Position numbers and translations under genes: made by a program
Shown here: positions 44,542-53,498 of the stretch, one piece after another
How the letters are laid out: each line of letters begins with the position of its first letter
Numbering within the stretch: position 1 is the first letter of the stretch
The notes under the pieces: model-generated
Database searches by the model: none
Told to the model about the DNA's origin: nothing
What the model saw: the letters and a program-made list of their open reading frames with translations, nothing else
Assembly: GCA_903904815.1 (NCBI GenBank)
Contig: CAIVDU010000005.1
Coordinates: forward strand, 62,001-126,000
Direction: 5' to 3'
DNA length: 64,000 bases
Origin: an uncultured Armatimonadota bacterium
GTDB taxonomy: Bacteria; Armatimonadota; Fimbriimonadia; Fimbriimonadales; Fimbriimonadaceae

Positions 44542-45608
44542 CCTTCGATCCGATCAAAGCAACCAAGCATCAGGTCGTTCTCCTCGTGGGCGACGAAGAG
44601 GTCCGGCGACGCCGGGCACTTGATGACGTTCTGAAAGCGGTTGGGTCCGACAAAGACGACTTCGACCTCGAGACGTTCGACGGAGATTCTAGCGGCCCTC
44701 TCGAATGGCTGGCATCTTGCGGCACGACTCCCTTCCTGGCGGAGCGCCGGATTGCGGTCGTTCGTCACATCTACCGATTCGACCACGACAAACTTAAGAC
44801 GGTAGATTTCGGCAAGCTCCCTCCGACCGCCCTATTGATCTTGATCGCCGACGAAGAGACGGGAAGCGACGACAAGATTCAGCGGCAAAAAACGACCGGG
44901 CGCAAGGCCTGGGAAAAGGCGGTCACAGCGGGCAAAGGTTTCGTGCAGGCATTCGACCCAGACCCCGCGGCCGCAAAGGAAGAACTCAAGAGATCGCTCC
45001 AAGGGTCTGGAAAGACCATGACGGACCGCGCGACCGATGCCCTGATCGAGATGACCGGGGGCAACCTCAGTCGGACACTGGATGAGTTGGAGAAGCTGAT
45101 CCTGTTTGTCGGCACGCAACCGCAGATCACCGAGAAGGACATCTGGAACCTGGTGGTTCCTTCCCGCGAGTGGAACGTCTACAAAATGGTCGAGTCGGTG
45201 GTGGCAGGGTCTGTCCCAGAGGCGTTGCGGCAGCTCAGAAACCTGCTCGGCTCCTCCACAAAAACAGAAGAGGCTGCGTTTTCCAGGATCCTTCCGACCG
45301 TCTCGAGACACTTCCGACTGCTCTGGCAGGCTCGATTGTGTGTGGAGGCCAAGTGCGGCCCAAGTAACGCACCGCCTCACATTCGATCACAATTTCCAGA
45401 CAAGCCAAACCTCGCGAGTGAGTCTCCGTATCGCCAGAACGCTATCCTGGCGGCCGCGAAGCGGACTAGCTTGCCCCAGATTCAGCGGTGTTTCAGAATT
45501 CTCAGCGATACCGACTCTCGCTTGAAGGGGGCTCTCGATTCCTTTTCTTCGATCGACACCCTAGAGAGAATGGTCCTTGAGATGTCGGAAACCCTACGAG
45601 TGGGTTAG
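44532..45608 (+). CDS. holA: DNA polymerase III delta subunit, probably with AUC start
   Basis: HolA loads the sliding clamp as part of the clamp-loader complex. The conserved core is present: FDLETFDGDSSGPLEW, TPFLAERRIAVVRH, LPPTALLILIADEE, then the helical RMTDRATDALIEMTGGNLS-like lid and C-terminal collar. The first standard start, GTG at 44586, would delete the essential first strand. In frame upstream, ATC at 44532 encodes AVAFDPIKATKHQVVLLVGD after the start and has GAGGAG (44518-44523) eight bases before it. I infer initiation at that AUC. It overlaps the transglutaminase gene and converges on the next gene with a 15-bp overlap. Confidence 0.9.
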   Translation: MAVAFDPIKATKHQVVLLVGDEEVRRRRALDDVLKAVGSDKDDFDLETFDGDSSGPLEWLASCGTTPFLAERRIAVVRHIYRFDHDKLKTVDFGKLPPTALLILIADEETGSDDKIQRQKTTGRKAWEKAVTAGKGFVQAFDPDPAAAKEELKRSLQGSGKTMTDRATDALIEMTGGNLSRTLDELEKLILFVGTQPQITEKDIWNLVVPSREWNVYKMVESVVAGSVPEALRQLRNLLGSSTKTEEAAFSRILPTVSRHFRLLWQARLCVEAKCGPSNAPPHIRSQFPDKPNLASESPYRQNAILAAAKRTSLPQIQRCFRILSDTDSRLKGALDSFSSIDTLERMVLEMSETLRVG

Positions 45609-46505
45609 CGCCCAAACCTCCATCCTACTCACGCTCCAAAGGGAGACGCCGGATGGAGGATCGATGGTGATTTCAAGAAACGATCGCCCTTTGGTGGCAG
45701 CCAACGGAATCCCAAAGTCGGAGATCGCCCACCGATTTACCCTATCCTCCCGGGGCTCATACCAGACGCCTACGAGGTTCCCGTTCACATGCACCCTTGC
45801 CCGTTGCCGGCCATGAAAGCGGTCATAGTAACGACGCAGAATGATGCCCTCGTGCTCGGCAGGTATCCGGCTCGACCATCGACCGGCGTTAAGGTGGCTG
45901 GCGACTTGACCGAAGCGAGATACGCCATCTGAAAAGTAGGAGTCTAGGCCTCGCAACTTACTCATATTCTGGACAGTCCAGTCTCTCTCTTTCAGAGCTA
46001 ATGTATCTTCAATGTCCCACGCGTCAACCAGTTGGCATCGGGTTTCGGGAAGCGGGATAAGGATAAACCGACCCACGCCCTGGACGGAACTTCGCACCGG
46101 AACCGGACCCCCTATGCGCGCCAGATCGAGCCACTCATGTCGAGCATCGACTTGACACTTCCCTTCTCCGCCAACGATCCACCCAGCCCCTTCGTATGAA
46201 TCGGAGACCGTAATATGCGGAGTCGTCGGATCGAGCCTTGGAACTCCGGTGGTGACCTCGGCCATCAGCTCCCCTTGATGTTCTGATGACACGGTCAAGC
46301 TGTACCGGAAAACCGTTGGGAACTCTTTGGTAGGTTGACCATCTCTAACAACTGTCAATGGAAGATCAGACCGAGGCTTCAGGAGGGTTCCCTCACCTTC
46401 CACATCGACGAGAACTCGTTCGCCGTTGAAGCCTCGGTAAAGACACTCGCCATTATCGAAATAAAATTGAACTGATCGTGAAAGCGGCAATATCTTTGGA
46501 GGCAT
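45594..46505 (-). CDS. Protein with DUF2961-type C-terminal beta-sandwich
   Basis: The protein has 303 residues and no clear signal peptide. The C-terminal half (SRIPAEHEGIILRRYYDRF, GRQRARVHVNGNLVGVWYE, RWAISDFGIPLAATKG) matches the second jelly-roll domain typical of DUF2961 (difructose-anhydride synthase-related) proteins that act on carbohydrates. The N-terminal half is beta-rich and unrecognised, and no catalytic pair is evident. It may be a carbohydrate-binding protein. It is convergent with holA and divergent from the zinc-ribbon gene. Confidence 0.65.
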   Translation of the reverse strand: MPPKILPLSRSVQFYFDNGECLYRGFNGERVLVDVEGEGTLLKPRSDLPLTVVRDGQPTKEFPTVFRYSLTVSSEHQGELMAEVTTGVPRLDPTTPHITVSDSYEGAGWIVGGEGKCQVDARHEWLDLARIGGPVPVRSSVQGVGRFILIPLPETRCQLVDAWDIEDTLALKERDWTVQNMSKLRGLDSYFSDGVSRFGQVASHLNAGRWSSRIPAEHEGIILRRYYDRFHGRQRARVHVNGNLVGVWYEPREDRVNRWAISDFGIPLAATKGRSFLEITIDPPSGVSLWSVSRMEVWALTHS

Positions 46506-46560
46506 GTGATTTCAACAGGTATGGAAAGGGCAGTGGCCGTCCGAAATTGATGGTAGCAGG

Positions 46561-46875
46561 ATGAACAACAGAGTCCACAATCGAATCGCCGCCTACGAAG
46601 CTCATCGCCGTTTAGCGGCAGAGAGCCTCAAGCGCTGCCCGCTGTGCGGAGCCGTAAACGCGAGAGCGAATGGTGAGTGTTTCGTGTGCCGGTGGTCTGG
46701 TGGATTCGACCACGATCCAGATCACGTGGAAGAGGGCCTGAGCGAACTCCTGACCCGTTGCCCCGAATTGGCTGACGCGATGATGGAAACGCCGACCCGC
46801 ATGCAGATCGTCAAGGGCTGGATCCGCCGTGCGATTCGACGAATCGGACGACGTCGAATTGACGTCTACGCGTAA
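46561..46875 (+). CDS. Small zinc-ribbon protein
   Basis: The 104-residue protein has CPLCG near residue 26 and CFVC about 15 residues later, a four-cysteine zinc ribbon, followed by an acidic helix and a strongly basic C-terminal region (IRRAIRRIGRRRID). This could be a nucleic-acid or ribosome-associated protein, but I cannot name a family. Its start is 55 bases from the divergent gene. Confidence 0.65.
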   Translation: MNNRVHNRIAAYEAHRRLAAESLKRCPLCGAVNARANGECFVCRWSGGFDHDPDHVEEGLSELLTRCPELADAMMETPTRMQIVKGWIRRAIRRIGRRRIDVYA

Positions 46876-47196
46876 GTTCCACATCGGAGACCTGTTGACT
46901 GTTTGATCTTTCGATGGACTTTATCAAGTTCATTTCTCCCCCTTCCGACCTTCCCCGGGTTCGCTGCGCCGCGGTAGCGCGAGCCTGAGCGGGCAGCCTG
47001 AAGCCAAGACCACCGATTACGATACGTCCAAACTTTGAGCGCCCATTGTCGGAGTGACCGAGACGAAGTCCCGCACGAGCCATCAAAAAAGATCCCTAGA
47101 CTTCGGAGAAAATTGCCCTTTTTTGGTGGCGGCAAATCGCTTCCTTTCCCGTCTTAAAGGCCGCATAATGGGAGTCCCCTGGAGGATCTCCCTGAC
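46876..47196. other. Intergenic gap upstream of dnaB, about 320 bp
   Basis: No gene is supported; open frames on the minus strand are arginine-rich shadows. An imperfect hairpin GGTTCGC/GCGAGCC (46958-46964 and 46979-46985) is the only structure seen. GGAGG at 47181-47185 serves dnaB. Confidence 0.5.
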
Positions 47197-48588
47197 TTGG
47201 CCTTAGACGATCGCGTTCCCTTATATAGCCTCGAAGCAGAAATGAGCACCCTCGGGGCCATGCTGCTTTCCGATCGTGCAGCGGAAGAGATCGTCACCAT
47301 TCTCAGCGAGGACGACTTCTATCGTCCAGCTCACGGATTGGTCTTTAAGGCCATGAAGCAGCTGATCCACAACCACAAGCCGATCGATACGGTGACGCTG
47401 GAAGAGGAGCTGAAAGCCCGTGGACAGTTGTCGGATTCAGGTGGCCCGAACTACATTCTAGAGCTGGCCAACTACACGCCCAGCGCTTCAAACTCGAACT
47501 ACTACGCCCAGATTGTGCTGGACAAGGCGACCCTGAGACGCCTTGAGCAGACCGGACGAGAGATCGTGGGTGTCGTTCATGATCCCGAACTAGGGGACGT
47601 AGGCGACAAAGTCGATAAGGCCGAGCAGCTTGTATTCGAAGTCGGTCGAAAACAGCTCGGAAAATACTTCACGTCCGTTCGCAGCCTGGCGAAGGAGTTC
47701 TTCGTCGACGTCGACAACATCGTCGAGTCGGGCGAACCGATGGCGGGCCTCAAGGTCAATTTCACCGACCTTGACAAGGTCACGTCCGGCTTCTACCCGG
47801 GGGATTTCGTGATTATCGGCGCACGTCCTGCGATGGGTAAGACCTCATTGGTGCTCGACTTCGCCATCAACGTGGCGCGAAAGATCGTGCAGGACGAGGC
47901 GGAAGGCAGCGTCGCTATCTTCTCGCTTGAAATGAGTTCGATCCAGCTCGTTCGTCGTATGGCGTCCATGATCAGCGGCGTCTCGATGAGCGTTTTGAAG
48001 ACAGGAAAAATCACCGACGATCACTATCGCCGACTCGCCGACGGTTGCGAAACGCTCTACGAACTTCCGATCTTTATCGACGACGCCTCTGACGTCACCC
48101 CTCTGGAAATGCGCGGCAAATGCCGACGTCTAAAGGCCGAGCGGGGTCTTTCGTTGGTAGTCATCGACTACCTTCAGCTCATGAAGGGGTCCCGTCGAAC
48201 GGAGAACCGGGTTCAAGAGATTTCGGACATCGCTCGCTCGTGCAAGTCGATGGCGAAGGAACTGGGGTGTCCGGTCGTCGCGCTGTCCCAGCTCAACCGG
48301 TCGGTAGAAAGCCGCGAGGACAAGCGCCCGCAGCTCAGCGACATTCGAGAATCGGGCTCTATCGAAGCGGAAGCCGACTTGGTCATGCTCCTGTTCCGAG
48401 AGGCTTACTATAAGGCTAAGGAAGAACAACGGGACATCCCCTGGAACCCGGACGAAGTCGAAGAAGCGGACGTTATCATCGCGAAGCACCGAAACGGCCC
48501 CACCGGTGTTGTCAAGCTGGGATTCCAGCCGGCGTATGCCCGCTACCGCAACCTGCACCGCGGCGGCGATGTACAAGATTTTGAGTAG
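47197..48588 (+). CDS. dnaB: Replicative DNA helicase
   Basis: The protein has 463 residues. DRVPLYSLEAEMSTLGAMLLS is the conserved N-terminal opening, which requires the TTG at 47197 as start (GGAGG 11 bases upstream); the next ATG would remove it. The RecA-like domain has Walker A GARPAMGKTS near residue 210, Walker B in SLVVIDYLQLMKG and the DnaB motif VVALSQLNRSVESREDKRP. The hexamer unwinds DNA at the replication fork. No intein is present. The 3' flank is an unusual string of hairpins. Confidence 0.97.
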   Translation: MALDDRVPLYSLEAEMSTLGAMLLSDRAAEEIVTILSEDDFYRPAHGLVFKAMKQLIHNHKPIDTVTLEEELKARGQLSDSGGPNYILELANYTPSASNSNYYAQIVLDKATLRRLEQTGREIVGVVHDPELGDVGDKVDKAEQLVFEVGRKQLGKYFTSVRSLAKEFFVDVDNIVESGEPMAGLKVNFTDLDKVTSGFYPGDFVIIGARPAMGKTSLVLDFAINVARKIVQDEAEGSVAIFSLEMSSIQLVRRMASMISGVSMSVLKTGKITDDHYRRLADGCETLYELPIFIDDASDVTPLEMRGKCRRLKAERGLSLVVIDYLQLMKGSRRTENRVQEISDIARSCKSMAKELGCPVVALSQLNRSVESREDKRPQLSDIRESGSIEAEADLVMLLFREAYYKAKEEQRDIPWNPDEVEEADVIIAKHRNGPTGVVKLGFQPAYARYRNLHRGGDVQDFE

Positions 48589-48612
48589 TGCATAAATTAT
48601 AGAAACCATGTG

Positions 48613-48764
48613 GCGCTCGCTTGAGAGCGCTCTGACTAGCGCGGCTTGACGCGCGTGGAGCGCTGCCAAAGTTGGCGTTCAACGCCCCAGATTGAACCTA
48701 CGACCCCCTCAAACGCTCCAAGCACTTTAAGCCGTGCTTACCAAAGCGGCGTCAAGACCGCCGC
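48613..48764. ncRNA. Candidate structured RNA: five hairpins after dnaB
   Basis: Five GC-rich stems follow one another: GCGCTC/GAGCGC (48613-48630), GCGCG/CGCGC (48639-48654), GGCGTT/AACGCC (48674-48686), AAGCAC/GTGCTT (48720-48739) and GCGGCG/CGCCGC (48746-48764). A sixth helix, GGAGCG (48657-48662) with CGCTCC (48714-48719), encloses the third. The first two have the same loop GCTTGA, and its CTTGA is complementary to TCAAG in the last loop. Either strand could be the RNA. No known family is recognised, and there is no U-tract. Confidence 0.4.
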
Positions 48765-48832
48765 ATTCCACATGGACACTGCACATTTCGTAACCTTTGC
48801 CAGGGTTTGTGTTCAGCCAATACGACACTCGC

Positions 48833-49267
48833 TTAGCCATGAGGCAAGAACTCCAGCCAGCCAAGTCCTAGCGCGGCCAAGAGACTCACGGTTGCGACCG
48901 CAAACCTTGCCACCCGGCCACCGCCAGAGATCCCGAAGATCGTGCCCGTACCCAGGGTGAAGACCGAGCCGAGCAGAATTCCATCCGCGAGGACGCCGAG
49001 AACGCCGTGGAACTTGAGGGCGATGCCCGCCTGGATGGTTGAGCCGAGAAGCGACATAACGTAGTGCCTTAGAGAATGCCTTTCGGCGACAATACGATAC
49101 GCTTCGTCCTCGTTTCTCGACTTCTCAATCTCGTCATCAGTAGGCGGCTCGGCCCTCGGATACATTCCATAACAATGCTTGGGAGCGGGAAAGAACGCGT
49201 AGATCCCCGCCTCAACAAAGCAGGCGCAGAGCAGTCCCAACAGAAGCGTGTAAATGATGGACAACAT
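48833..49267 (-). CDS. Small membrane protein, unknown function
   Basis: The 144-residue protein begins with a hydrophobic segment (LSIIYTLLLGLLCACFVEAG), has a charged loop (AEPPTDDEIEKSRNEDEAYR) and then three closely packed hydrophobic segments rich in Gly (GVLADGILLGSVFTLGTGTI, VARFAVATVSLLAALGLGWL). I do not recognise a family. No ribosome site is clear. Confidence 0.65.
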   Translation of the reverse strand: MLSIIYTLLLGLLCACFVEAGIYAFFPAPKHCYGMYPRAEPPTDDEIEKSRNEDEAYRIVAERHSLRHYVMSLLGSTIQAGIALKFHGVLGVLADGILLGSVFTLGTGTIFGISGGGRVARFAVATVSLLAALGLGWLEFLPHG

Positions 49268-49344
49268 GGCCGTATCTTCATCCTCGCAGTTGGACGCGGT
49301 CAGCGGTTGCCGAGGCTGAGAATATTGGGTCTGCGGTGTGCCTT

Positions 49345-50637
49345 CTAGCCCTCGATTTCGAGAATCAGAGGGTGGTTACTCATTTCCAGGGGCACCGCTG
49401 AGACATCCTTCAGCGTCCTTTGGGCCGCCACGCCGAGAGTTGGATCGTAAACCTTGACCCATCGATGAGAGCGACCCAACTGAACCGAGACTGGGACGGA
49501 ACCACTGACCCGCTCCGACCAGACGATTAAGTCAAACAAGCCATTACTCTTCTGCAAGAGAAGATCGTGGACCGTGTTCGGCTCGTTTGGAATTGCGTAG
49601 GACAGTTTTCCGGATCGTGCTTTCTTGCCCGTGTCCGCCAGCGTGGATGTGAGATTGTGGAGGTAAACGGCCGCTTTGCGGGGGGTGTAGTCGGGACGGT
49701 AAAAGCCGTATTGCTGGTTCCCCCCTTCATCGACGCGGTCTCGTAGGAGGTACAGCGCGGTGTAACTCCATCCCCTTTTGAACTGATCGAGGTAGAGGCT
49801 GAGGATGTTGAGCGCATGAATTTCCTCGGTGACGGGCTCTTCGATCACACAACCGGTTTCAGTCGTCACTCTGGGAAGCTTCTCTAGCGCTTCCGGCGAG
49901 TAGCCCTGAAAGTGGCGCGCCCAGGTCTTGCCATGCTCTCCATATAGGCCGTCCACTCGACAAGCGGGAGAAGGGTCGGCCGCGTTCCAGGTCTTGTTGT
50001 CTTCGACGTTGGGCGAGTTCGGGTGATAGATGTAGTTGTGAACGTTGGCGAAGTCGGCATAGGTGGTTCCTGCGGGAACAATCGCTCCCGAATTGACAGG
50101 AACTGTCAGAAACTGCAAGCCCACGTTGTCCGATTCCGCTCCGATCTCGCTGATGCCCCACACCGGGTACTTCTTCAGCACCGAGTCGGACTTGACGGAA
50201 CGATACATGTCGCGCTGAAGGTGAGCCACTGGCAACCAGGAGTGGTCTCTACCACCTGCTTGTCCTTCGTAGGTGATGCCCCAGTTGTTCGGCTCGTTCG
50301 GCCCTTCGAAGGCGAGAAGAGCTCCAGTTGGAGCGAGCAGTCTCGCGGTGGAAAGAAGTTTGCTTAGGTCGCTTGCGCCGCTGCCCAAACCCCAGCTAAA
50401 TCGAACTCCGGTCTGGGCGTGGAGTTTGACGAAATCGTCTATCGAAACTCCGCCTTCGATCCCAGCCCGGAACCAACGAAGTCCAAGGTACTTGGCGCAT
50501 TCGGTGGTCTTGTCGAGGGTTTCGCCTCGCTGGTTAATCGCCGAATTAGCCCCGATGCTGTCCAAAAACTGGACCACCGGGATTGCGGGGGAGGGTCCGG
50601 CAAGGTTGATATGGCAGAGCAGTCCGGCAACAGTCAT
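49345..50637 (-). CDS. Glycoside hydrolase, clan GH-A-like
   Basis: I start at the ATG at 50637 (MTVAGLLCHINLAG), which gives 430 residues and a short exported N-terminus; the frame is open further upstream but has no protein character. A (beta/alpha)8 barrel shows ALLAFEGPNEPNNWG, where NEP would hold the acid/base Glu, and LPRVTTETGCVIE, where TE would hold the nucleophile. A C-terminal beta-sandwich (LFDLIVWSERVSGSVPVSVQ) follows. This is the layout of clan A enzymes such as GH39/GH5-like xylosidases or glucanases; the substrate is unknown. Confidence 0.82.
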   Translation of the reverse strand: MTVAGLLCHINLAGPSPAIPVVQFLDSIGANSAINQRGETLDKTTECAKYLGLRWFRAGIEGGVSIDDFVKLHAQTGVRFSWGLGSGASDLSKLLSTARLLAPTGALLAFEGPNEPNNWGITYEGQAGGRDHSWLPVAHLQRDMYRSVKSDSVLKKYPVWGISEIGAESDNVGLQFLTVPVNSGAIVPAGTTYADFANVHNYIYHPNSPNVEDNKTWNAADPSPACRVDGLYGEHGKTWARHFQGYSPEALEKLPRVTTETGCVIEEPVTEEIHALNILSLYLDQFKRGWSYTALYLLRDRVDEGGNQQYGFYRPDYTPRKAAVYLHNLTSTLADTGKKARSGKLSYAIPNEPNTVHDLLLQKSNGLFDLIVWSERVSGSVPVSVQLGRSHRWVKVYDPTLGVAAQRTLKDVSAVPLEMSNHPLILEIEG

Positions 50638-50777
50638 AGGGTTCACAGGCTCTCGATTCTGAGTGATTAGAAGTGTGTTCCAGTTTACGGCACACCTTGA
50701 TCGCTGACGGCGCCCCAAATTCCCGATACGGTGGTCGAGGGATGTTCCGGCAGCCGAAAAGAGTGTAGTCTTTCGCC

Positions 50778-51884
50778 TTGGCAACCTCCCATGCTCAACG
50801 ATTGCGCTCGCTGGATGTGCTCCGCGGATTCGACATGTTCTGGATCATCGGAGGCGACTACCTTGTCTCGACCCTCACGAAGTCGTCCAAGAATGAGTTC
50901 GTGCAGGCAGTTGCCGCCCAGGTAACGGATCACGTGGAGTGGGCGGGATTCCGCTACTACGACATGATCTTCCCGCTGTTCCTGTTCATCATCGGGGCAG
51001 TTCTTCCGTTCTCCTTAGGCAAGCGTCTTGAGATGGGAGCCGATAAACGAGCGGTGCTTCTCAAGGTGTTGAGCCGCTCGGCCGTGCTGTTCTTACTGGG
51101 ATTGATTTACAACGGCTTGCTTCGATTTGAAGGTTGGGACCACCTCCGTCTGTTCGGAGTTCTGCAACGGCAAGCGATCGGGTACTTGTGCGCCTCCTTG
51201 TTCATGATCTACACGAAACCGAAGGTACAAGCGATTTCTTGCGTTGCCATCCTGATCGGCTACTGGGCACTCATGGCGTTTGCCCACGTTCCCGGATTCC
51301 CTCCCGGCACCTACAGCCCACAGGGCAACTTTGCCAACTACGTGGACCGGCTCATTCTTCTTCCAAAGCAGATGTACACCCCTTACGGAGATCCTGAGGG
51401 CCTGATCTCGATGATCCCTTCGGTCGCGACGGCTTTGCTCGGTGTGCTATCCGGACATTGGCTAAAGTCCCAACAGCCCGAGAACCGGAAGACGCTTGGG
51501 CTTCTGCTCGGGGGGCTGGTCCTGGTCGCTCTGGGCCTCGTGTGGTCTCTTGAATTTCCAATCATCAAGAAGATCTGGACCAGTTCGTATGTGCTTGTGG
51601 CCGGAGGCTGCAGCATGATGCTGCTAGGAACCTTCCACTGGATCGTCGACGTAAAAGGCTGGCATAAGTGGGCACTGCCTTTTACGGTCATCGGAATGAA
51701 TTCAATCCTGATCTACATGCTCTCCGAGATCATCGACTTCGGGAAGGCGAGCGGCTACTTTCTTGGCGGCCTCGCCCACCTTGCCCCGGATCACGGTGAG
51801 CAAATTGGGGCGTTTGGGAGTCTTCTGGCGAAGATTGGGCTGCTGTATTTCCTATACCGTCAGAAGCTGTATTTCCGGGTCTAA
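50778..51884 (+). CDS. HGSNAT/DUF5009-like membrane acyltransferase
   Basis: The gene probably starts with TTG at 50778, because the conserved RLRSLDVLRGFDMFWIIGG must be included. The 368-residue protein has about ten membrane segments (for example YYDMIFPLFLFIIGAVLPFS). The family relates to heparan-alpha-glucosaminide N-acetyltransferase, which moves acetyl groups from cytoplasmic acetyl-CoA to sugars outside the membrane. It is divergent from the GH-A-like hydrolase, suggesting a shared role with extracellular glycans, and its stop overlaps that of purD by four bases. Confidence 0.88.
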   Translation: MATSHAQRLRSLDVLRGFDMFWIIGGDYLVSTLTKSSKNEFVQAVAAQVTDHVEWAGFRYYDMIFPLFLFIIGAVLPFSLGKRLEMGADKRAVLLKVLSRSAVLFLLGLIYNGLLRFEGWDHLRLFGVLQRQAIGYLCASLFMIYTKPKVQAISCVAILIGYWALMAFAHVPGFPPGTYSPQGNFANYVDRLILLPKQMYTPYGDPEGLISMIPSVATALLGVLSGHWLKSQQPENRKTLGLLLGGLVLVALGLVWSLEFPIIKKIWTSSYVLVAGGCSMMLLGTFHWIVDVKGWHKWALPFTVIGMNSILIYMLSEIIDFGKASGYFLGGLAHLAPDHGEQIGAFGSLLAKIGLLYFLYRQKLYFRV

Positions 51885-53137
51885 GTCAGTGCTGAAGCGG
51901 CAATGTCAGAGCGATGGAAACAGCCCTCGAACTCGACGGCTTCGACCGCCTGGTACGCGATTTCGTGAGCTTCGGGCAAGGTGGGGGCGGAGGCGCTGAC
52001 GCCGATGACTCGACCTCCGGTGGCGACCAACTGCCCGTCCTTCAGAGACGTACCCGCGTGGAACAGTTTTGCGTTAGAAGGCAGATCACCGATCGTGATG
52101 GGGGCGCCCTTCTTCGGCGCAGTTGGGTAGCCATCGTTCGCGACCACCACGGTGATGGACGCGTTGTCGAGGACTTCGGGGGCGGTGATCTCTTGCCCAA
52201 TCGCAGCCTGGAAAAGCGCCTGGGCAAATCCTTTGCCGAGTCGAAGAACCACCGATTGAATCTCTGGGTCACCAAATCGCACGTTATACTCCAAGCAGCT
52301 CGCGAGGTCGCCGTCCATCATCAGGCCCGAGAAGAGGGTCCCTCGGAACGAGATTCCTCGGTTTGCCATTTCTTGGATAACGGGCTTTATCACCGTGTCC
52401 TCCACGGTCGCCACCATCTGAGGCGTGACCCACTCGACGGGTGAATAGGTTCCCATTCCACCGGTGTTCGGACCCAGGTCACCATCGAAGGCGCGCTTGT
52501 GGTCCTGGGCGATGGGAAGACTCACAAAGTTCTTGTCGCCAACGATCGTGAGGACGCTGAATTCAGGACCGGGCAACTTATCTTCCAAAACGATTGTCGC
52601 GCCAGCATCTCCGAACTCCCGGTCGACCATCATTCGTTTGATGCCGTCGAGGGCAACTTCCACGGTATCAGCGACGATCACTCCTTTGCCGACAGCGTTG
52701 CCACTTGCCTTAACCGCCAATTGACGTCCGACCGCAAATTTCGATCGGGCAAAGTCACACGCCGCGACGGGGTCGGTGAAAGTTTGAAAATCGGCGGTTG
52801 GAACACCGGACGCCGCCATCAAATCTTTGCTGAACGCCTTTGACCCCTCGAGTTGCGCACCGTCCGCATTGGGACCGTAGGTTGGGAATCCAGCGGCTCG
52901 AATTCGATCCGCGACCCCGGCGACCAATGGGTCCTCGGGGCCGACGACCACGAAGTCGACGTGACGATCACGGCAGAGCTTTACCAGGCCGTCCGTATCG
53001 AACGCGCCTACCGTGACGCATTCGACGTCCTCGGCGATGCCGGGATTGCCAGGAGCACAAATCACTTCGGCCTCTTGGGATAGCTTCCAAGCGAGGGCGT
53101 GCTCGCGTCCTCCGCCACCGACAACCAGTATTCGCAT
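51881..53137 (-). CDS. purD: Phosphoribosylamine-glycine ligase
   Basis: The 418-residue GAR synthetase makes glycinamide ribonucleotide from phosphoribosylamine, glycine and ATP. MRILVVGGGGREHALAWKLS and VDFVVVGPEDPLVAGVADR form the N-domain; the ATP-grasp core has FAVGRQLAVKASGNAVGKGV, and LEYNVRFGDPEIQSVVLRL holds the metal-binding Glu/Asn. The gene stands alone, divergent from purB with a 361-bp structured gap between them. Confidence 0.98.
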   Translation of the reverse strand: MRILVVGGGGREHALAWKLSQEAEVICAPGNPGIAEDVECVTVGAFDTDGLVKLCRDRHVDFVVVGPEDPLVAGVADRIRAAGFPTYGPNADGAQLEGSKAFSKDLMAASGVPTADFQTFTDPVAACDFARSKFAVGRQLAVKASGNAVGKGVIVADTVEVALDGIKRMMVDREFGDAGATIVLEDKLPGPEFSVLTIVGDKNFVSLPIAQDHKRAFDGDLGPNTGGMGTYSPVEWVTPQMVATVEDTVIKPVIQEMANRGISFRGTLFSGLMMDGDLASCLEYNVRFGDPEIQSVVLRLGKGFAQALFQAAIGQEITAPEVLDNASITVVVANDGYPTAPKKGAPITIGDLPSNAKLFHAGTSLKDGQLVATGGRVIGVSASAPTLPEAHEIAYQAVEAVEFEGCFHRSDIAASALT

Positions 53138-53498
53138 CGGGGAGATTATGGCGCGTGATATGCGCCGTTCGGGAGAAGACAGGGGGTGCAGGGCACCCCC
53201 TTAAGGAACATCGCGGCCCCTTTGACCACAAAATAGCGGCAACTGAGGGGCTCACGGGCCGGCAAGACCGAACCCGCTCTCCTTTCAATTATTTGTTCGC
53301 GCTGTTCAGAAACTCTCCTTTCGTAGGACTGGAGTTTCCTCCAGTTGGCCTTGCGGCCTCTTGCTTGGATTCAAGCAAGTTCACATCGCCCATGCCGCCT
53401 TTAAAGTCGTCAAACACCGGCACTGATGCGAGTCGTCGGAAGGAACTAGCATGAATACCCAGATAACGGAGGTTCCACCTCGGTAACCTTTAGGTGAA
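53138..53498. other. Structured intergenic region between divergent purD and purB
   Basis: No gene is supported. At least four stems are visible: GGGGGTGC/GCACCCCC (53182-53200), GCCCCT/AGGGGC (53216-53251), ACTGGAG/CTCCAGT (53328-53345), and CTTGCTTG/CAAGCAAG (53360-53379), with a short GGCC/GGCC stem between the last two. They may be leader structures of one or both purine genes; no known purine riboswitch core is recognisable. Confidence 0.5.

Noticed and set aside
46866-47135. Minus-strand frames in the gap before dnaB
   Set aside because: Arg/Ser/Gly-rich sequence without family signature and without a ribosome site.
48686-48720. A tRNA-like T-arm (minus strand GTCGTAGGTTCAATC)
   Set aside because: The 3' half of the T-stem does not pair and no acceptor or anticodon arm can be folded around it. 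At most it is a tRNA remnant.
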